Part shown: positions 1-6,833 of the stretch, one piece after another
Position numbering within the stretch: the stretch's first letter is position 1
Layout of the letters: each line of letters begins with the position of its first letter
Origin: a virus
Virus record (IMG/VR): IMGVR_UViG_3300037189_013284
Location: 1-21,188 of that record
DNA length: 21,188 nt
Direction: 5' to 3' (one strand)
Translations under genes and position numbers: made by a program
The notes under the pieces: generated by a model
Told to the model about the DNA's origin: nothing
The model's input: the letters and a program-made list of their open reading frames with translations, nothing else
Database searches by the model: none

Positions 1-1693
1 CGGCCCAGTAGACCCCGAAGTCAACACGGCTATAGCCCAGTGGGCAGCGGTTGTCACCTTCGCCCACCGGCTTCGCTGGCGTGCCCCCGCCGTCCGGTGG
101 AGGCTGGGCCGTGGGTGAGCGGTCGGGCGTCTCGCTGCGATCAAAGCCGCCGCCCTGCCCGCCTGCCCCAGGTTTGGTGGGGTTGGTGGGGGCACTGAAG
201 GGGGGGCGTGGGCTGGGGCCTGGGCCGCCTGGCGGGCTGGGGCCTGGGCCGCCTGGCGGGCGGCTGGTGTCGGTTGCCCGCTCGAACTCATCACATGAGG
301 CCGTCTGCTGGCTGGGCAGGATCACGCCCGGCACCGTGGCCTCGGCCACCGCCAGGGCCAGCAGTGAGCGGCCCTGGTTGTCAACAGGGAAGTGCTCCAG
401 GCCCCACGATTCTTCCCCCGACAGCGAGCGGCCGATGCTGACGATCTCGTACCACTCGTTAATGGTGGCCACCTGCCGTGGTGTCTCGGCCCGCAGCTTG
501 ACCTGCACGATGTCGCCCTCTCGGGCATACCGGGATTGAATGCCAGGCCGTAGCTTGACGCTAGCCACATGGGTCCGCAGGTACCGGCAAGCGCGCTGGT
601 AATGGCCGGCGCGGGCAGCGTGCATTTCAGTGGTGCAGAACGGCGACATGTCCAGCGACTCGACAGGCGCGCCGGTTGTTTGCTGGCCCACTTCCAAGGT
701 GCGAGGGATCGGCGGCTCTAGATCATCATGCTGCTGTCGCCAGTTGACCTGATAGTTCGGCGCCTGGCTGTCGTTGCTGTAGGTCTGCTGGAATGAACCC
801 GGCACGATGCTGGCCTCATCCACCAGCCAATTAGCCGATAACCGGCCGGTGTTGATGGTGCCGTCTGCGTTGACCGGCAACAGCGGCCGGAGGCCGAGCT
901 TCCCGTGAATCTTGGTGCACCGCAGCAGGAACAGCGGCAGGATTCGCACCAGCCAGTCGCCCAGATTTGCAGGCTCTCGGATCTCACCGTTGAACCACAA
1001 CCCGTTGGCCTCGGTGAACAGGGCCGCGGCCTGGAAGCTGGGAATGTCGATCAGCCCGGCCGGAACCCGGCTGCTGCGCTCGATGGCATGAAGCACCAGA
1101 TCGGCGATGTTGTCGGACGGCCCCGCCGTCGCATCCAACAACCGGCCGCGCTCCACCGTGCGGCCTTCACGGACGAACACGTTGGCCCCCTTGTTCCAGT
1201 CATCCGAACCGCCGGGAACTGAGCTGCTGAACTCCAGGGTCGAGAGGCCGGAGTAGTCGCCGCCGCCGCCGGTGAAGCCCGGGAACGTCGGCACCTGGTA
1301 GGCCGTCTGTGCGGTGGCGAAGTTGCCCGGGTCCCAGCTGCCGGCCCTGGTGCTGTAGTTCTGGGAGAAGCGGCCACGCCGGCAGCCGCCGATGCGGAAG
1401 TCACGCACCTCAATGCCCCCCATGGGGCCATCACCCAGGATGCAGTGGTACGAGGCCGTAATGCTGCTCGGGCTGTTTTCAAAGCGGGCCTCGGTTGCCC
1501 GCGGGAACACCAGCACCCCGCCCACATTCCCGCGCCGCCGGCACCAGACCAGCGGGATCGGCTCACCGATGGCCATTGCCTGCTGCGGCTGGTCCAGCGG
1601 CCCGCTACCGGTCGCGGCGGTGGCGGCAGCCTGCGGCGCCCGCTTGCCATTAGCGGCTGAGGTGATGAAGCTGACTCTTTCCGCTTTCGTCAT
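1..1693 (-). CDS. Phage tail-tip / host-specificity-like protein (3' end cut by window edge)
   Basis: An open frame runs from an ATG at 1691-1693 to the left edge without a stop (564 codons visible). The ATG overlaps the TGA of the upstream gene as ATGA. The N-terminal ~450 residues look like a structured tail hub domain: motifs include GDGPMGGIEVRDFRIGG, EANGLWFNGEI, LRPLLPVNADG and FCTTEMHAARAGHYQRACR. These resemble tail-tip proteins of cyanobacterial siphoviruses that sit where lambda gpJ does; this is recalled, not searched. The last ~100 visible residues change to a Pro/Gly-rich linker (PPGGPGPSP repeated) and then a domain ending in LGYSRVDFGVYWA. As the last visible gene after the tape measure and distal tail genes, it should form the tail tip that contacts the host. 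The C-terminal, possibly receptor-binding, part lies outside the window. Confidence 0.8.
   Translation of the reverse strand, partial: MTKAERVSFITSAANGKRAPQAAATAATGSGPLDQPQQAMAIGEPIPLVWCRRRGNVGGVLVFPRATEARFENSPSSITASYHCILGDGPMGGIEVRDFRIGGCRRGRFSQNYSTRAGSWDPGNFATAQTAYQVPTFPGFTGGGGDYSGLSTLEFSSSVPGGSDDWNKGANVFVREGRTVERGRLLDATAGPSDNIADLVLHAIERSSRVPAGLIDIPSFQAAALFTEANGLWFNGEIREPANLGDWLVRILPLFLLRCTKIHGKLGLRPLLPVNADGTINTGRLSANWLVDEASIVPGSFQQTYSNDSQAPNYQVNWRQQHDDLEPPIPRTLEVGQQTTGAPVESLDMSPFCTTEMHAARAGHYQRACRYLRTHVASVKLRPGIQSRYAREGDIVQVKLRAETPRQVATINEWYEIVSIGRSLSGEESWGLEHFPVDNQGRSLLALAVAEATVPGVILPSQQTASCDEFERATDTSRPPGGPGPSPPGGPGPSPRPPFSAPTNPTKPGAGGQGGGFDRSETPDRSPTAQPPPDGGGTPAKPVGEGDNRCPLGYSRVDFGVYWA
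211..258. repeat. Two exact 24-bp tandem copies in the tail-tip linker
   Basis: A GC-rich 24-bp unit at 211-234 is repeated exactly at 235-258. It lies in frame in the tail-tip gene and encodes the Gly/Pro/Ser-rich linker repeat. Replication slippage is the simplest origin. A 33-bp stretch that includes the first copy (205-237) also occurs, inverted, in the nuclease gene at 20056-20088. Confidence 0.95.
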
Positions 1694-2163
1694 AGCCGGC
1701 ACGGTACCCCGATCAGCCTGGTGGTGGCCAACAGCGGCGGGAACTGCGCGCCGACCGGCAGCAACGCCGAGCCTATGCGCAGCGCCAGGGTGGTGGCGTC
1801 GCCGGTGAGGCCCACCACCTGCCCTAGGGCCGAGTCGAGCAGGGGCATTCCGGCCGGTGGGCCGCTGAGGGCAGCGGTCTCGTCGGGCTGGTAGATCCGC
1901 AGGTTGACTGCCCAGTGCAGCGCGACCGCCTGGGTAGCCAGGGCGCCCGCGTCACCTTCGCGGGGGAGTGTGATCGTGATTTGATCGGAGGCCGCGGCCG
2001 CGCCTGCGGTGAGGCCATCCCAGTTGAAGGCGAGATAGTCCCACCGCTGGCTTTCCCACGTCACGCCCGCGTCGATCCAGTGGTTCTGCCAGCGCCGGTA
2101 GATGGTGCCATTGCCGTCGCTCAGCTCCAGTAGGGCGGCTTGTGCGGCGGGGAGGGATGCCAC
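1690..2163 (-). CDS. Distal/minor tail protein (unassigned family)
   Basis: This 157-aa protein lies between the tape measure and the tail-tip gene, where lambda-type phages carry minor or distal tail proteins. It has a run of aromatic residues (YRRWQNHWIDAGVTWESQRWDYLAFNWDG) followed by alternating hydrophobic segments typical of a beta-rich structural protein. I could not place it in a named family. The start is GTG at 2161-2163 because a perfect AGGAGG lies 9 nt upstream. A TTG at 2167-2169 would give a 4-nt overlap with the tape-measure stop but only 3 nt from the Shine-Dalgarno, so it is less likely. The stop overlaps the tail-tip ATG. The role as a tail-tip ring component is inferred from position. 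Confidence 0.7.
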   Translation of the reverse strand: MASLPAAQAALLELSDGNGTIYRRWQNHWIDAGVTWESQRWDYLAFNWDGLTAGAAAASDQITITLPREGDAGALATQAVALHWAVNLRIYQPDETAALSGPPAGMPLLDSALGQVVGLTGDATTLALRIGSALLPVGAQFPPLLATTRLIGVPCRL

Positions 2164-2165
2164 GA

Positions 2166-4334
2166 TCAAGCACCTCCTAGCGCCATGCGGCCGGCAGGGC
2201 TGGCCACGATGCCAAGCGCCTGATCCACAGCCATCGCCATCCCTCGCTCCAGGTCATCCATGGAAACCCACCGCGAACCGTCCGCCTGCTGCAGCACCGG
2301 GCCGGTCTGAATGGTGATACCCGGGCGGCCACCGGCCTGGCCCCGGGTGTGATCGATCACCGTTTCCCTCGGGTGGAGCATCGCCATGAAGCCGCCTTGC
2401 CCGTCGATGCCACCGGCCCTGGGGCCGTTGCCCGTGTACCCGCCGCCGGCGAATTGGGGGATAGGAACTGTGGGGCCGTTGCCCGTGTACCCGCCGCCGG
2501 CGAATTGGGGGATAGGAACTGTGGGGACGAACGGCAAACCCGGCAGCCCGACGGCGGAGGCTAATCGGTTGACTTGCCCAATGAAGTTATTAACAATCCC
2601 AATCAAGCCATTTACCCCGCTGGCTGCCCAGCTCAGGGCAGCATTGATACCAGTCCGGAGCATATTGGGGATTGCCATGAATGCGTCCCGAACGGCGTTG
2701 CCGATGCTGCCCAAGATATTGCCAGCACCATCAGCCAGGCCGCCTATCAGCTTGCCCAAGTCATTAAAGCGATCACCCAGCCACTTCCAAAGCGCGGCAA
2801 TTCCCTCCTTCATCAAGTCGCCAATGGCAGCCATCCCAGCCCCGATAGCCTTTGCAAGGCTGACAAGAAACGCCCCGATCTTGTCGCGGAAGCTGTAGAT
2901 CAAAACGCCTACCGCAATCAAAGCCGCGCCAATAACAAGCGGCCAACCGATAATGGCGGCGGCAAACGTGCCAAGCGCGGCGATCATGGGGCCGATGGCC
3001 CCAAGCCAACCAGCAATCGTGGCAGCAAAGGCAGCCCCTTGAATGGCCAGGATGATTCCCTGCACGGCGCCAAAGCCAGCGGCCACCGCTGCGATGATCG
3101 GCAGCAATACGACAATGCCAGCGACAAGTGCAGTAATGCTAACTACTATTGCGGCCAATGCTGGGTTAGCGGCGAGGAAGCCAGCAAATGCCTCAATTAC
3201 AGGCATCACAACATTAAGCAGCGCAGTCATACCAGGAAGCAGGGCATTACCTATTGAAATGCCAATGCGCTCCATTGAATTGGTCAGGCTTTCTAGAGTG
3301 CCTTGAAATGTATTTTTTGATTTTTCAAAATCTTTATCAATCACGCCGGCTGCGTTTGCTGCATCGGTTTTTAGCTTTCCAAATTCTTCCCTGTATTTCA
3401 TAAGCGACATAAGCGCCAGCTTTGCCTCTTTATCTCCGAAGATTTGACCTAGCTTAAACACATCGCCGCCGGTAACCCGCTGCAGCTCTTCCAAGGCGGC
3501 TTCCATGGGGTTGATTCCGTTTGCCTTCGCGCTCTTTAACACCTCTTCAATGTTGACGCCAAAGGCCTTGAAGTTCTTTACCGCATCTGGCGCGGTCATT
3601 TTCAACATTGCATCGGTTAGCCTGGTTGCCGATTGCGCCGCGTCGGGTGCGTCCTTTCTAACCATCTGCATCATTGCCGCTAGGCTTATAGCCCCTTCCT
3701 TGCCTTCAATCCCAAGCGTCCCGGCCGCTGCTGCGATTGTTGGCATATATTGCGCCATATCTTTTAGCTCAAATGCCCCCTGCTTGCCGGCAAAAGCTAG
3801 CGCGTCAAATGTTTCCTTTAATTCTGAAGGCTTAATTTTCAAAGCGTTCTGCAACTGAAATCCCGTTTTTGTTACGTCTAGCAAATCCGAATTGGTAGCG
3901 GTTGCGACTTTGCCAAGGGCTTCCATTGATGCGGTTGCATCCTTAAGGCTAAGGCCAGCCCCCACCAAATCCTGCACGCCACGAGCTAGCTTCTCTGGCG
4001 CCAAGTTGGTCATGTCCCTGCTAGACAGTTTCAGCAGTTCATCTGACAGCTTCTGCAGCTCCTGCGTTCCCGCCCCAGAGGTCTTGCCAATCTCGGATAG
4101 AACGCCCTGGAAGGCCGACGCCTTCGCCACCGATCCAGCCAACGCCGCGCCAACACCTGCCGCGGCAACGGCCATGCTTTGCCATGTTGCGCTGCTGGTC
4201 ACACTAGAGAACGTGACCTTTGCATCCTTGCCGGCTTGCTCTACTTTCTTAAGCGAACCCGCCAGACCATAAACCTGCTCTTCGCCGAATACCTTGGCGG
4301 TCACTCTCAGGATGGCGTCGAGGTTAGCGGCCAT
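2166..4334 (-). CDS. Tail tape measure protein
   Basis: This is the largest tail gene (722 aa from the preferred start). The N-terminal part looks like the TP901-type tape-measure core: helical, with segments such as FQGVLSEIGKTSGAGTQELQ, AQYMPTIAAAAGTLG and LQRVTGGDVFKLGQIFGDKEAKLAL. A long hydrophobic region follows at roughly residues 385-500, as is usual for tape measures. A Gly-rich part with a duplicated segment (PTVPIPQFAGGGYTGNG) and the common LHPRETVIDH motif lie near the C-terminus. It sets tail length and is carried in the tail lumen; at ~0.15 nm per residue the tail would be about 110 nm, which is an inference. The ATG at 4332-4334 is preferred; a TTG at 4353-4355 would add 7 residues and overlap the GT gene further. 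Base composition over about 2580-4320 is clearly more AT-rich than its neighbours. Confidence 0.93.
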   Translation of the reverse strand: MAANLDAILRVTAKVFGEEQVYGLAGSLKKVEQAGKDAKVTFSSVTSSATWQSMAVAAAGVGAALAGSVAKASAFQGVLSEIGKTSGAGTQELQKLSDELLKLSSRDMTNLAPEKLARGVQDLVGAGLSLKDATASMEALGKVATATNSDLLDVTKTGFQLQNALKIKPSELKETFDALAFAGKQGAFELKDMAQYMPTIAAAAGTLGIEGKEGAISLAAMMQMVRKDAPDAAQSATRLTDAMLKMTAPDAVKNFKAFGVNIEEVLKSAKANGINPMEAALEELQRVTGGDVFKLGQIFGDKEAKLALMSLMKYREEFGKLKTDAANAAGVIDKDFEKSKNTFQGTLESLTNSMERIGISIGNALLPGMTALLNVVMPVIEAFAGFLAANPALAAIVVSITALVAGIVVLLPIIAAVAAGFGAVQGIILAIQGAAFAATIAGWLGAIGPMIAALGTFAAAIIGWPLVIGAALIAVGVLIYSFRDKIGAFLVSLAKAIGAGMAAIGDLMKEGIAALWKWLGDRFNDLGKLIGGLADGAGNILGSIGNAVRDAFMAIPNMLRTGINAALSWAASGVNGLIGIVNNFIGQVNRLASAVGLPGLPFVPTVPIPQFAGGGYTGNGPTVPIPQFAGGGYTGNGPRAGGIDGQGGFMAMLHPRETVIDHTRGQAGGRPGITIQTGPVLQQADGSRWVSMDDLERGMAMAVDQALGIVASPAGRMALGGA
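2173..2178 (-). promoter_or_regulatory. Shine-Dalgarno AGGAGG for the distal tail gene
   Basis: This perfect AGGAGG on the minus strand lies inside the 3' end of the tape-measure gene. It is 9 nt from GTG (2161-2163) and 3 nt from TTG (2167-2169), so it favours the GTG as start of the distal tail protein. Most other genes in the operon lack so strong a site and probably rely on overlap coupling. Confidence 0.7.
2420..2526. repeat. Perfect 51-bp tandem duplication in the tape measure gene
   Basis: A 51-bp unit at 2420-2470 is followed by an identical copy at 2471-2521 and the first bases of a third (2522-2526). It is in frame and duplicates 17 residues around PIPQFAGGGYTGNG. There is no divergence between copies, so the duplication is recent or kept homogeneous. 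Confidence 0.97.
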
Positions 4335-4689
4335 TGGGCTTAGGTTGGTTGGCAATTACAGCGGCCTCGATGACGCGCACGTCGTCAAGCACCTCAAGCA
4401 ATCGGGCCGGATCTGGCACCATCAGTCTACCGACGCTCACCAGCCCGGTACGGCTCAGCCCCAGCAGCTGGCCCGTCATTTGATTAACGCTCCAGTCAGT
4501 GTCACACCGCAGGAACAGCACCACCGCATCCCAGCAATCCGGCAGCACCTCAAAGTGCTCTTCCTGCCGCGCAGCGCCTTGAATCCAGCCTTCCGGTGGG
4601 GTGATGCCCAGGCCGGCCGCTGACTCAAGCAACCGGTCAGGATCGCCCACCTCTACCGGGCGGAGCCAATACCGCGCGGCTTCACGAAG
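4324..4689 (-). CDS. Frameshift extension (T part) of the G/GT tail assembly chaperone
   Basis: This frame is probably expressed only as the C-terminal part of a fusion made by -1 frameshifting at 4689-4695. It follows the upstream chaperone in the same way that lambda T follows G. After the slip it reads LREAARYWLRPVEVGDPDRLL and continues without a stop for 121 residues, giving a ~258-aa fusion. The body (CWDAVVLFLRCDTDWSVNQMTGQLLGL, LDDVRVIEAAV) resembles the DUF1799-type proteins found between the tail chaperone and tape measure. A GTG at 4648-4650 could in principle start a separate 108-aa protein, but the conserved-looking stretch EAARYWLRPVE lies upstream of it and is available only through the fusion. 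The stop overlaps the tape-measure start. Confidence 0.82.
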   Translation of the reverse strand, partial: LREAARYWLRPVEVGDPDRLLESAAGLGITPPEGWIQGAARQEEHFEVLPDCWDAVVLFLRCDTDWSVNQMTGQLLGLSRTGLVSVGRLMVPDPARLLEVLDDVRVIEAAVIANQPKPNGR

Positions 4690-5099
4690 TTTTTTGCTTT
4701 GGCCTCACCATTGGTGGCGGTGTTGTACGCCTTCACGATGCACATGGCAACGCCAGGGGCATTGATGAATGCCTCTTTGTTGTCACTGGTGAAAGGCACC
4801 GGTGAGCCGTCTTCATGGAGCAGGGCGTTAGCCCCAGCCGTATCCCAGCCGACCACGATTGCAGAGGCGATACTTACATCATCAGCGGCCTGCTCAGTGT
4901 CTTCCTCGAAAAATTGACCGTTAGTGATCTTGGAGGCTTTGATAGCCAGCTCGGCCGCCAATGCGTTGTACTCCGACCGCTTCATCTGCCGGAAGTGCAG
5001 GTTTACTACCTGCTCCTCAGTGTCGCCGCCATCTTGGGCAACGTGGATTGAAACGGGCCAGACCAAAGGAGCGGCCGAAGACTTGAGAACGAAAGCCAT
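4653..5099 (-). CDS. Tail assembly chaperone (lambda gpG-like)
   Basis: A 148-aa protein directly between the tail tube and tape measure genes, the universal place for tail assembly chaperones. It is mixed alpha/beta with segments such as VNLHFRQMKRSEYNALAAELA, SIASAIVVGWD and VPFTSDNKEAFINAPGVAMCIVKAYNTA, which match the usual chaperone pattern (a central 'V.GW.' followed by a short loop and a helix ending in a basic tail). It is expected to coat the tape measure and recruit tube subunits in the cytoplasm, and to be absent from the finished virion. The canonical slippery heptamer A AAA AAC lies 12 codons before its stop, so two products are expected: this short form and a longer GT form. Confidence 0.85.
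   Translation of the reverse strand: MAFVLKSSAAPLVWPVSIHVAQDGGDTEEQVVNLHFRQMKRSEYNALAAELAIKASKITNGQFFEEDTEQAADDVSIASAIVVGWDTAGANALLHEDGSPVPFTSDNKEAFINAPGVAMCIVKAYNTATNGEAKAKNFVKPRGIGSAR
4689..4695 (-). other. Programmed -1 ribosomal frameshift site (A AAA AAC)
   Basis: On the minus strand the heptamer AAAAAAC is in the exact X XXY YYZ register: zero-frame codons are GCA AAA AAC, with the first A being the third base of GCA. Slipping back one base puts ribosomes into the T frame, which stays open for 121 codons. The register, location near the end of the chaperone gene and direction of shift all match the conserved tail-chaperone frameshift known from lambda and many other tailed phages. Confidence 0.85.
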
Positions 5100-5131
5100 G
5101 AATTAGAAGAGGTGTGGTGGTGTGGTGTCGC

Positions 5132-5152
5132 CGTGATGATCAAGTCATCACG
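5132..5152 (-). terminator. Hairpin around the tail-tube stop codon
   Basis: CGTGATGA (5132-5139) and TCATCACG (5145-5152) form a perfect 8-bp stem with a 5-base loop. The TGA of the tail tube gene lies at the loop. No U-tract follows, so this is not a classic intrinsic terminator. It could lower read-through to the chaperone and tape measure, or protect the 3' end of the tail-tube message. That role is inferred. Confidence 0.4.
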
Positions 5153-6078
5153 ATGTTAAACTCCTGATTGGCCGCTGAGGCTACTTGAGTGAAGGGGATC
5201 TTATAGCCCCGCTTGCCATCCAGATCGACCACCTCAATAGCGCCGAACTGGATGCTCGGGTGGTTAAGGGTGACGATATTGCCGGCGCCACCGTTCACCG
5301 GGATGATCAGCGCGCCAAGGGTGCTGGCGGTCGCTGCGGTAAAGGGGTTATAGGTGGCCAGGGCGGTGGCCGAAATTGTGATGCTGCCGCTCACCGTGCG
5401 ATCCTGGATTGCCACCTCAGGGGTGCAGCCGGCGTAATCGTAGAACTGCGTCGTGTTCGCCACCTCCACCTCATACTCAGCCACGCAGACGGCAACACCG
5501 CCCAGCGTCACCGTGCCAGCCGCCAGGCCGGCCGAGTTGAACGCCACAGGGTTGGCCTGCGCGGGGAAGGTGGGGGTCAGGTTGGCGGTATCGCTGGGGG
5601 CCTGGTAGATCCCCATGATGGTGGCGCTGGCCTCCAGGAAACCGCCAGCCTGTGCGCTGATCTTGAATGACGAAGCCCGGCAGCCGACACCCATGTACCG
5701 CTGGCCGTCGATGAAGCTAGCGACCGTGTAGGTGGTAGCCGGAGCGGGCCAGGCCAACGAGTAGGTAACGCTGGTGCTGGCGACAATGGCCTTGTTGAAT
5801 CCGGCCATCAGTAGGAGCTTATCCACGCCCCCGGCGGTGCCAGCGGTGCCGCTGCCAGCGAACTCAAACGGGATCTCGAACCCGATCTTGCGCTCCACCA
5901 TGGCAGCCGCCTTGACCGGGCCAGGCCGGGGGCCCAGCACTGTGCGCTCAAGGACCGTGAAATCCTGCACGGTGGGGGTGAATGCGCCCACTTGGATGGC
6001 ATCGCTACCGGCGAGGGTTTCAGCTGTTCCGCTTGTCGCCTCGGCCTTCACGCAAACGATCTGATCTCTGAAGGCCAT
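5140..6078 (-). CDS. Major tail tube protein
   Basis: A 312-aa protein upstream of the tail chaperone pair. It has the architecture of siphovirus tail-tube proteins: an N-terminal segment like 'AEATSGTAETLAGSDAIQVGAFTPT', an extended loop (ERTVLGPRPGPVKAAAMVER), an 'EIPFEFAGSG' strand and then a long series of beta strands with Gly/Ala/Thr-rich turns. About 310 residues is longer than lambda V and may include an extra Ig-like or surface domain in the second half (GTVTLGGVAVCVAEYEVEV onwards); that is a guess. It polymerises around the tape measure to form the tail tube. The ATG has a good Shine-Dalgarno (GAGGAA, 7-nt spacer), one of the strongest in the window, fitting a protein needed in many copies. 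Confidence 0.85.
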   Translation of the reverse strand: MAFRDQIVCVKAEATSGTAETLAGSDAIQVGAFTPTVQDFTVLERTVLGPRPGPVKAAAMVERKIGFEIPFEFAGSGTAGTAGGVDKLLLMAGFNKAIVASTSVTYSLAWPAPATTYTVASFIDGQRYMGVGCRASSFKISAQAGGFLEASATIMGIYQAPSDTANLTPTFPAQANPVAFNSAGLAAGTVTLGGVAVCVAEYEVEVANTTQFYDYAGCTPEVAIQDRTVSGSITISATALATYNPFTAATASTLGALIIPVNGGAGNIVTLNHPSIQFGAIEVVDLDGKRGYKIPFTQVASAANQEFNIVMT

Positions 6079-6190
6079 CGGTGGATTCCTCGGGAGCGGT
6101 GGTAGGGGCGGGGTCGGGGGTCACAGGGAGCCAGGATTTACCATCCTCGGAAAGGATGAACTCACCCGGGCCAGAAGGTAGGTCGATCAT
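6020..6190 (-). CDS. Small hypothetical protein overlapping the tail tube start
   Basis: This 56-codon frame begins with MIDLPSGPGEFILSEDGKSW. Its ATG overlaps the TGA of the tail terminator gene as ATGA, the same coupling used elsewhere in the operon. It overlaps the first 59 nt of the tail-tube gene in another frame, and the last ~20 residues (rich in Arg, Asp and Glu) are probably constrained by that overlap. The first ~25 residues look like a real protein with alternating hydrophobic residues. I do not recognise a family. It could be a leader that couples translation of the terminator to the tube. Confidence 0.5.
   Translation of the reverse strand: MIDLPSGPGEFILSEDGKSWLPVTPDPAPTTAPEESTDGLQRSDRLREGRGDKRNS
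6086..6091 (-). promoter_or_regulatory. Shine-Dalgarno GAGGAA for the tail tube gene
   Basis: GAGGAA on the minus strand ends 7 nt before the ATG at 6076-6078. It lies inside the overlapping 56-codon ORF upstream. It supports the chosen start and suggests independent, efficient initiation of the tube protein. Confidence 0.6.
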
Positions 6191-6621
6191 TGAAGCTCTA
6201 CATCCTCCTGCCGGGTTCTGTACTGGACAGAGTAGCGGCACTGGAGAGCACAGCCCTTCACGCCGCTTTCCGGTTGGCGGCTGATTGATTTCGTATCCAT
6301 GGCCAAGCCGCCGATGGTCCGATCAGCCATGATCCTCCCGTGCAGCTCCACGTAATACGGGTCCAACAGATCCCACCCTGGCGGGTCCTCCGGTGACCTC
6401 GGGCAGTACAGCGTCACCAGGATCGGCAGGTAGGACACCACGTCACAAGTGCGGGTTTCGTTGTCCACGCCGCCGGCTGCTTCCTCCCACTCCAGCATCA
6501 GCACCACGCCATCAGGGCGGCTCACCAACCTGGCGGGATCATCCACGAACACGTCAACGCCTGGCACGTCGGCGAGCGTGGTTGACAGGGCTGTCAGGAT
6601 CTGCGCGGCGATGCTGCTCAT
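6187..6621 (-). CDS. Putative tail terminator / tail completion protein (gpU-like position)
   Basis: A 144-aa protein immediately before the tail tube gene, where lambda carries U. It begins with a helix (SSIAAQILTALSTTLADVPGVDVFVDD), then strands around VVLMLEWEEAA and SYLPILVTLYC, and ends with RYSVQYRTRQEDVE, the type of C-terminal strand common in terminator proteins. These proteins form a hexameric ring that stops tube growth and joins the tail to the head. The assignment rests on size, predicted fold and location; I cannot confirm homology. It has 4-nt overlaps on both sides. Confidence 0.6.
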   Translation of the reverse strand: MSSIAAQILTALSTTLADVPGVDVFVDDPARLVSRPDGVVLMLEWEEAAGGVDNETRTCDVVSYLPILVTLYCPRSPEDPPGWDLLDPYYVELHGRIMADRTIGGLAMDTKSISRQPESGVKGCALQCRYSVQYRTRQEDVELQ

Positions 6622-6833
6622 GGGGTCTGCTCGGGAGTGGCGTCAGATCGGCGGCGGCGCTGCAGCGGCCCCATGCGGGCCATCAGGTTATGGGCCAGCG
6701 GCGCCACAGGAGAGGGCACCAGCACGCCTAGGGCCACGTTCCAGCGGTTGTCACAGGCTTGCCAGGGGCTGGGTGCCCGGTACTCACAGATGCCCACGTA
6801 GGCGACCAGTAGCAGGGGCGTTGCCCAGATCAT
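6618..6833 (-). CDS. Small membrane protein, unknown function
   Basis: A 71-aa protein with a hydrophobic N-terminus (MIWATPLLLVAYVGICEY) that could be a transmembrane segment or uncleaved signal, and a second weakly hydrophobic stretch (WNVALGVLVPSPVAPLAHNL). Two cysteines (16 and 27) lie close together around a PSPWQACDNRW motif, and the C-terminus is short and Arg-rich. It is joined to both neighbours by ATGA overlaps and is the last of three small membrane proteins. Small membrane proteins in phages are often holins or lysis regulators, but this is a guess from size and cassette structure. No endolysin gene is visible nearby. Confidence 0.65.
   Translation of the reverse strand: MIWATPLLLVAYVGICEYRAPSPWQACDNRWNVALGVLVPSPVAPLAHNLMARMGPLQRRRRSDATPEQTP

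Noticed and set aside
1051-1650. A 199-codon minus-strand frame inside the tail-tip gene
   Set aside because: Translation is an Ala/Arg/Ser/Pro-rich +1 shadow of the continuous tail-tip frame (1-1693), which has credible protein motifs.
4324-4650. T as an independent gene started at GTG 4650
   Set aside because: The slippery heptamer is in exact register and the upstream 13 codons of the T frame look like real protein, so a frameshift fusion explains the data better; independent initiation is still possible.
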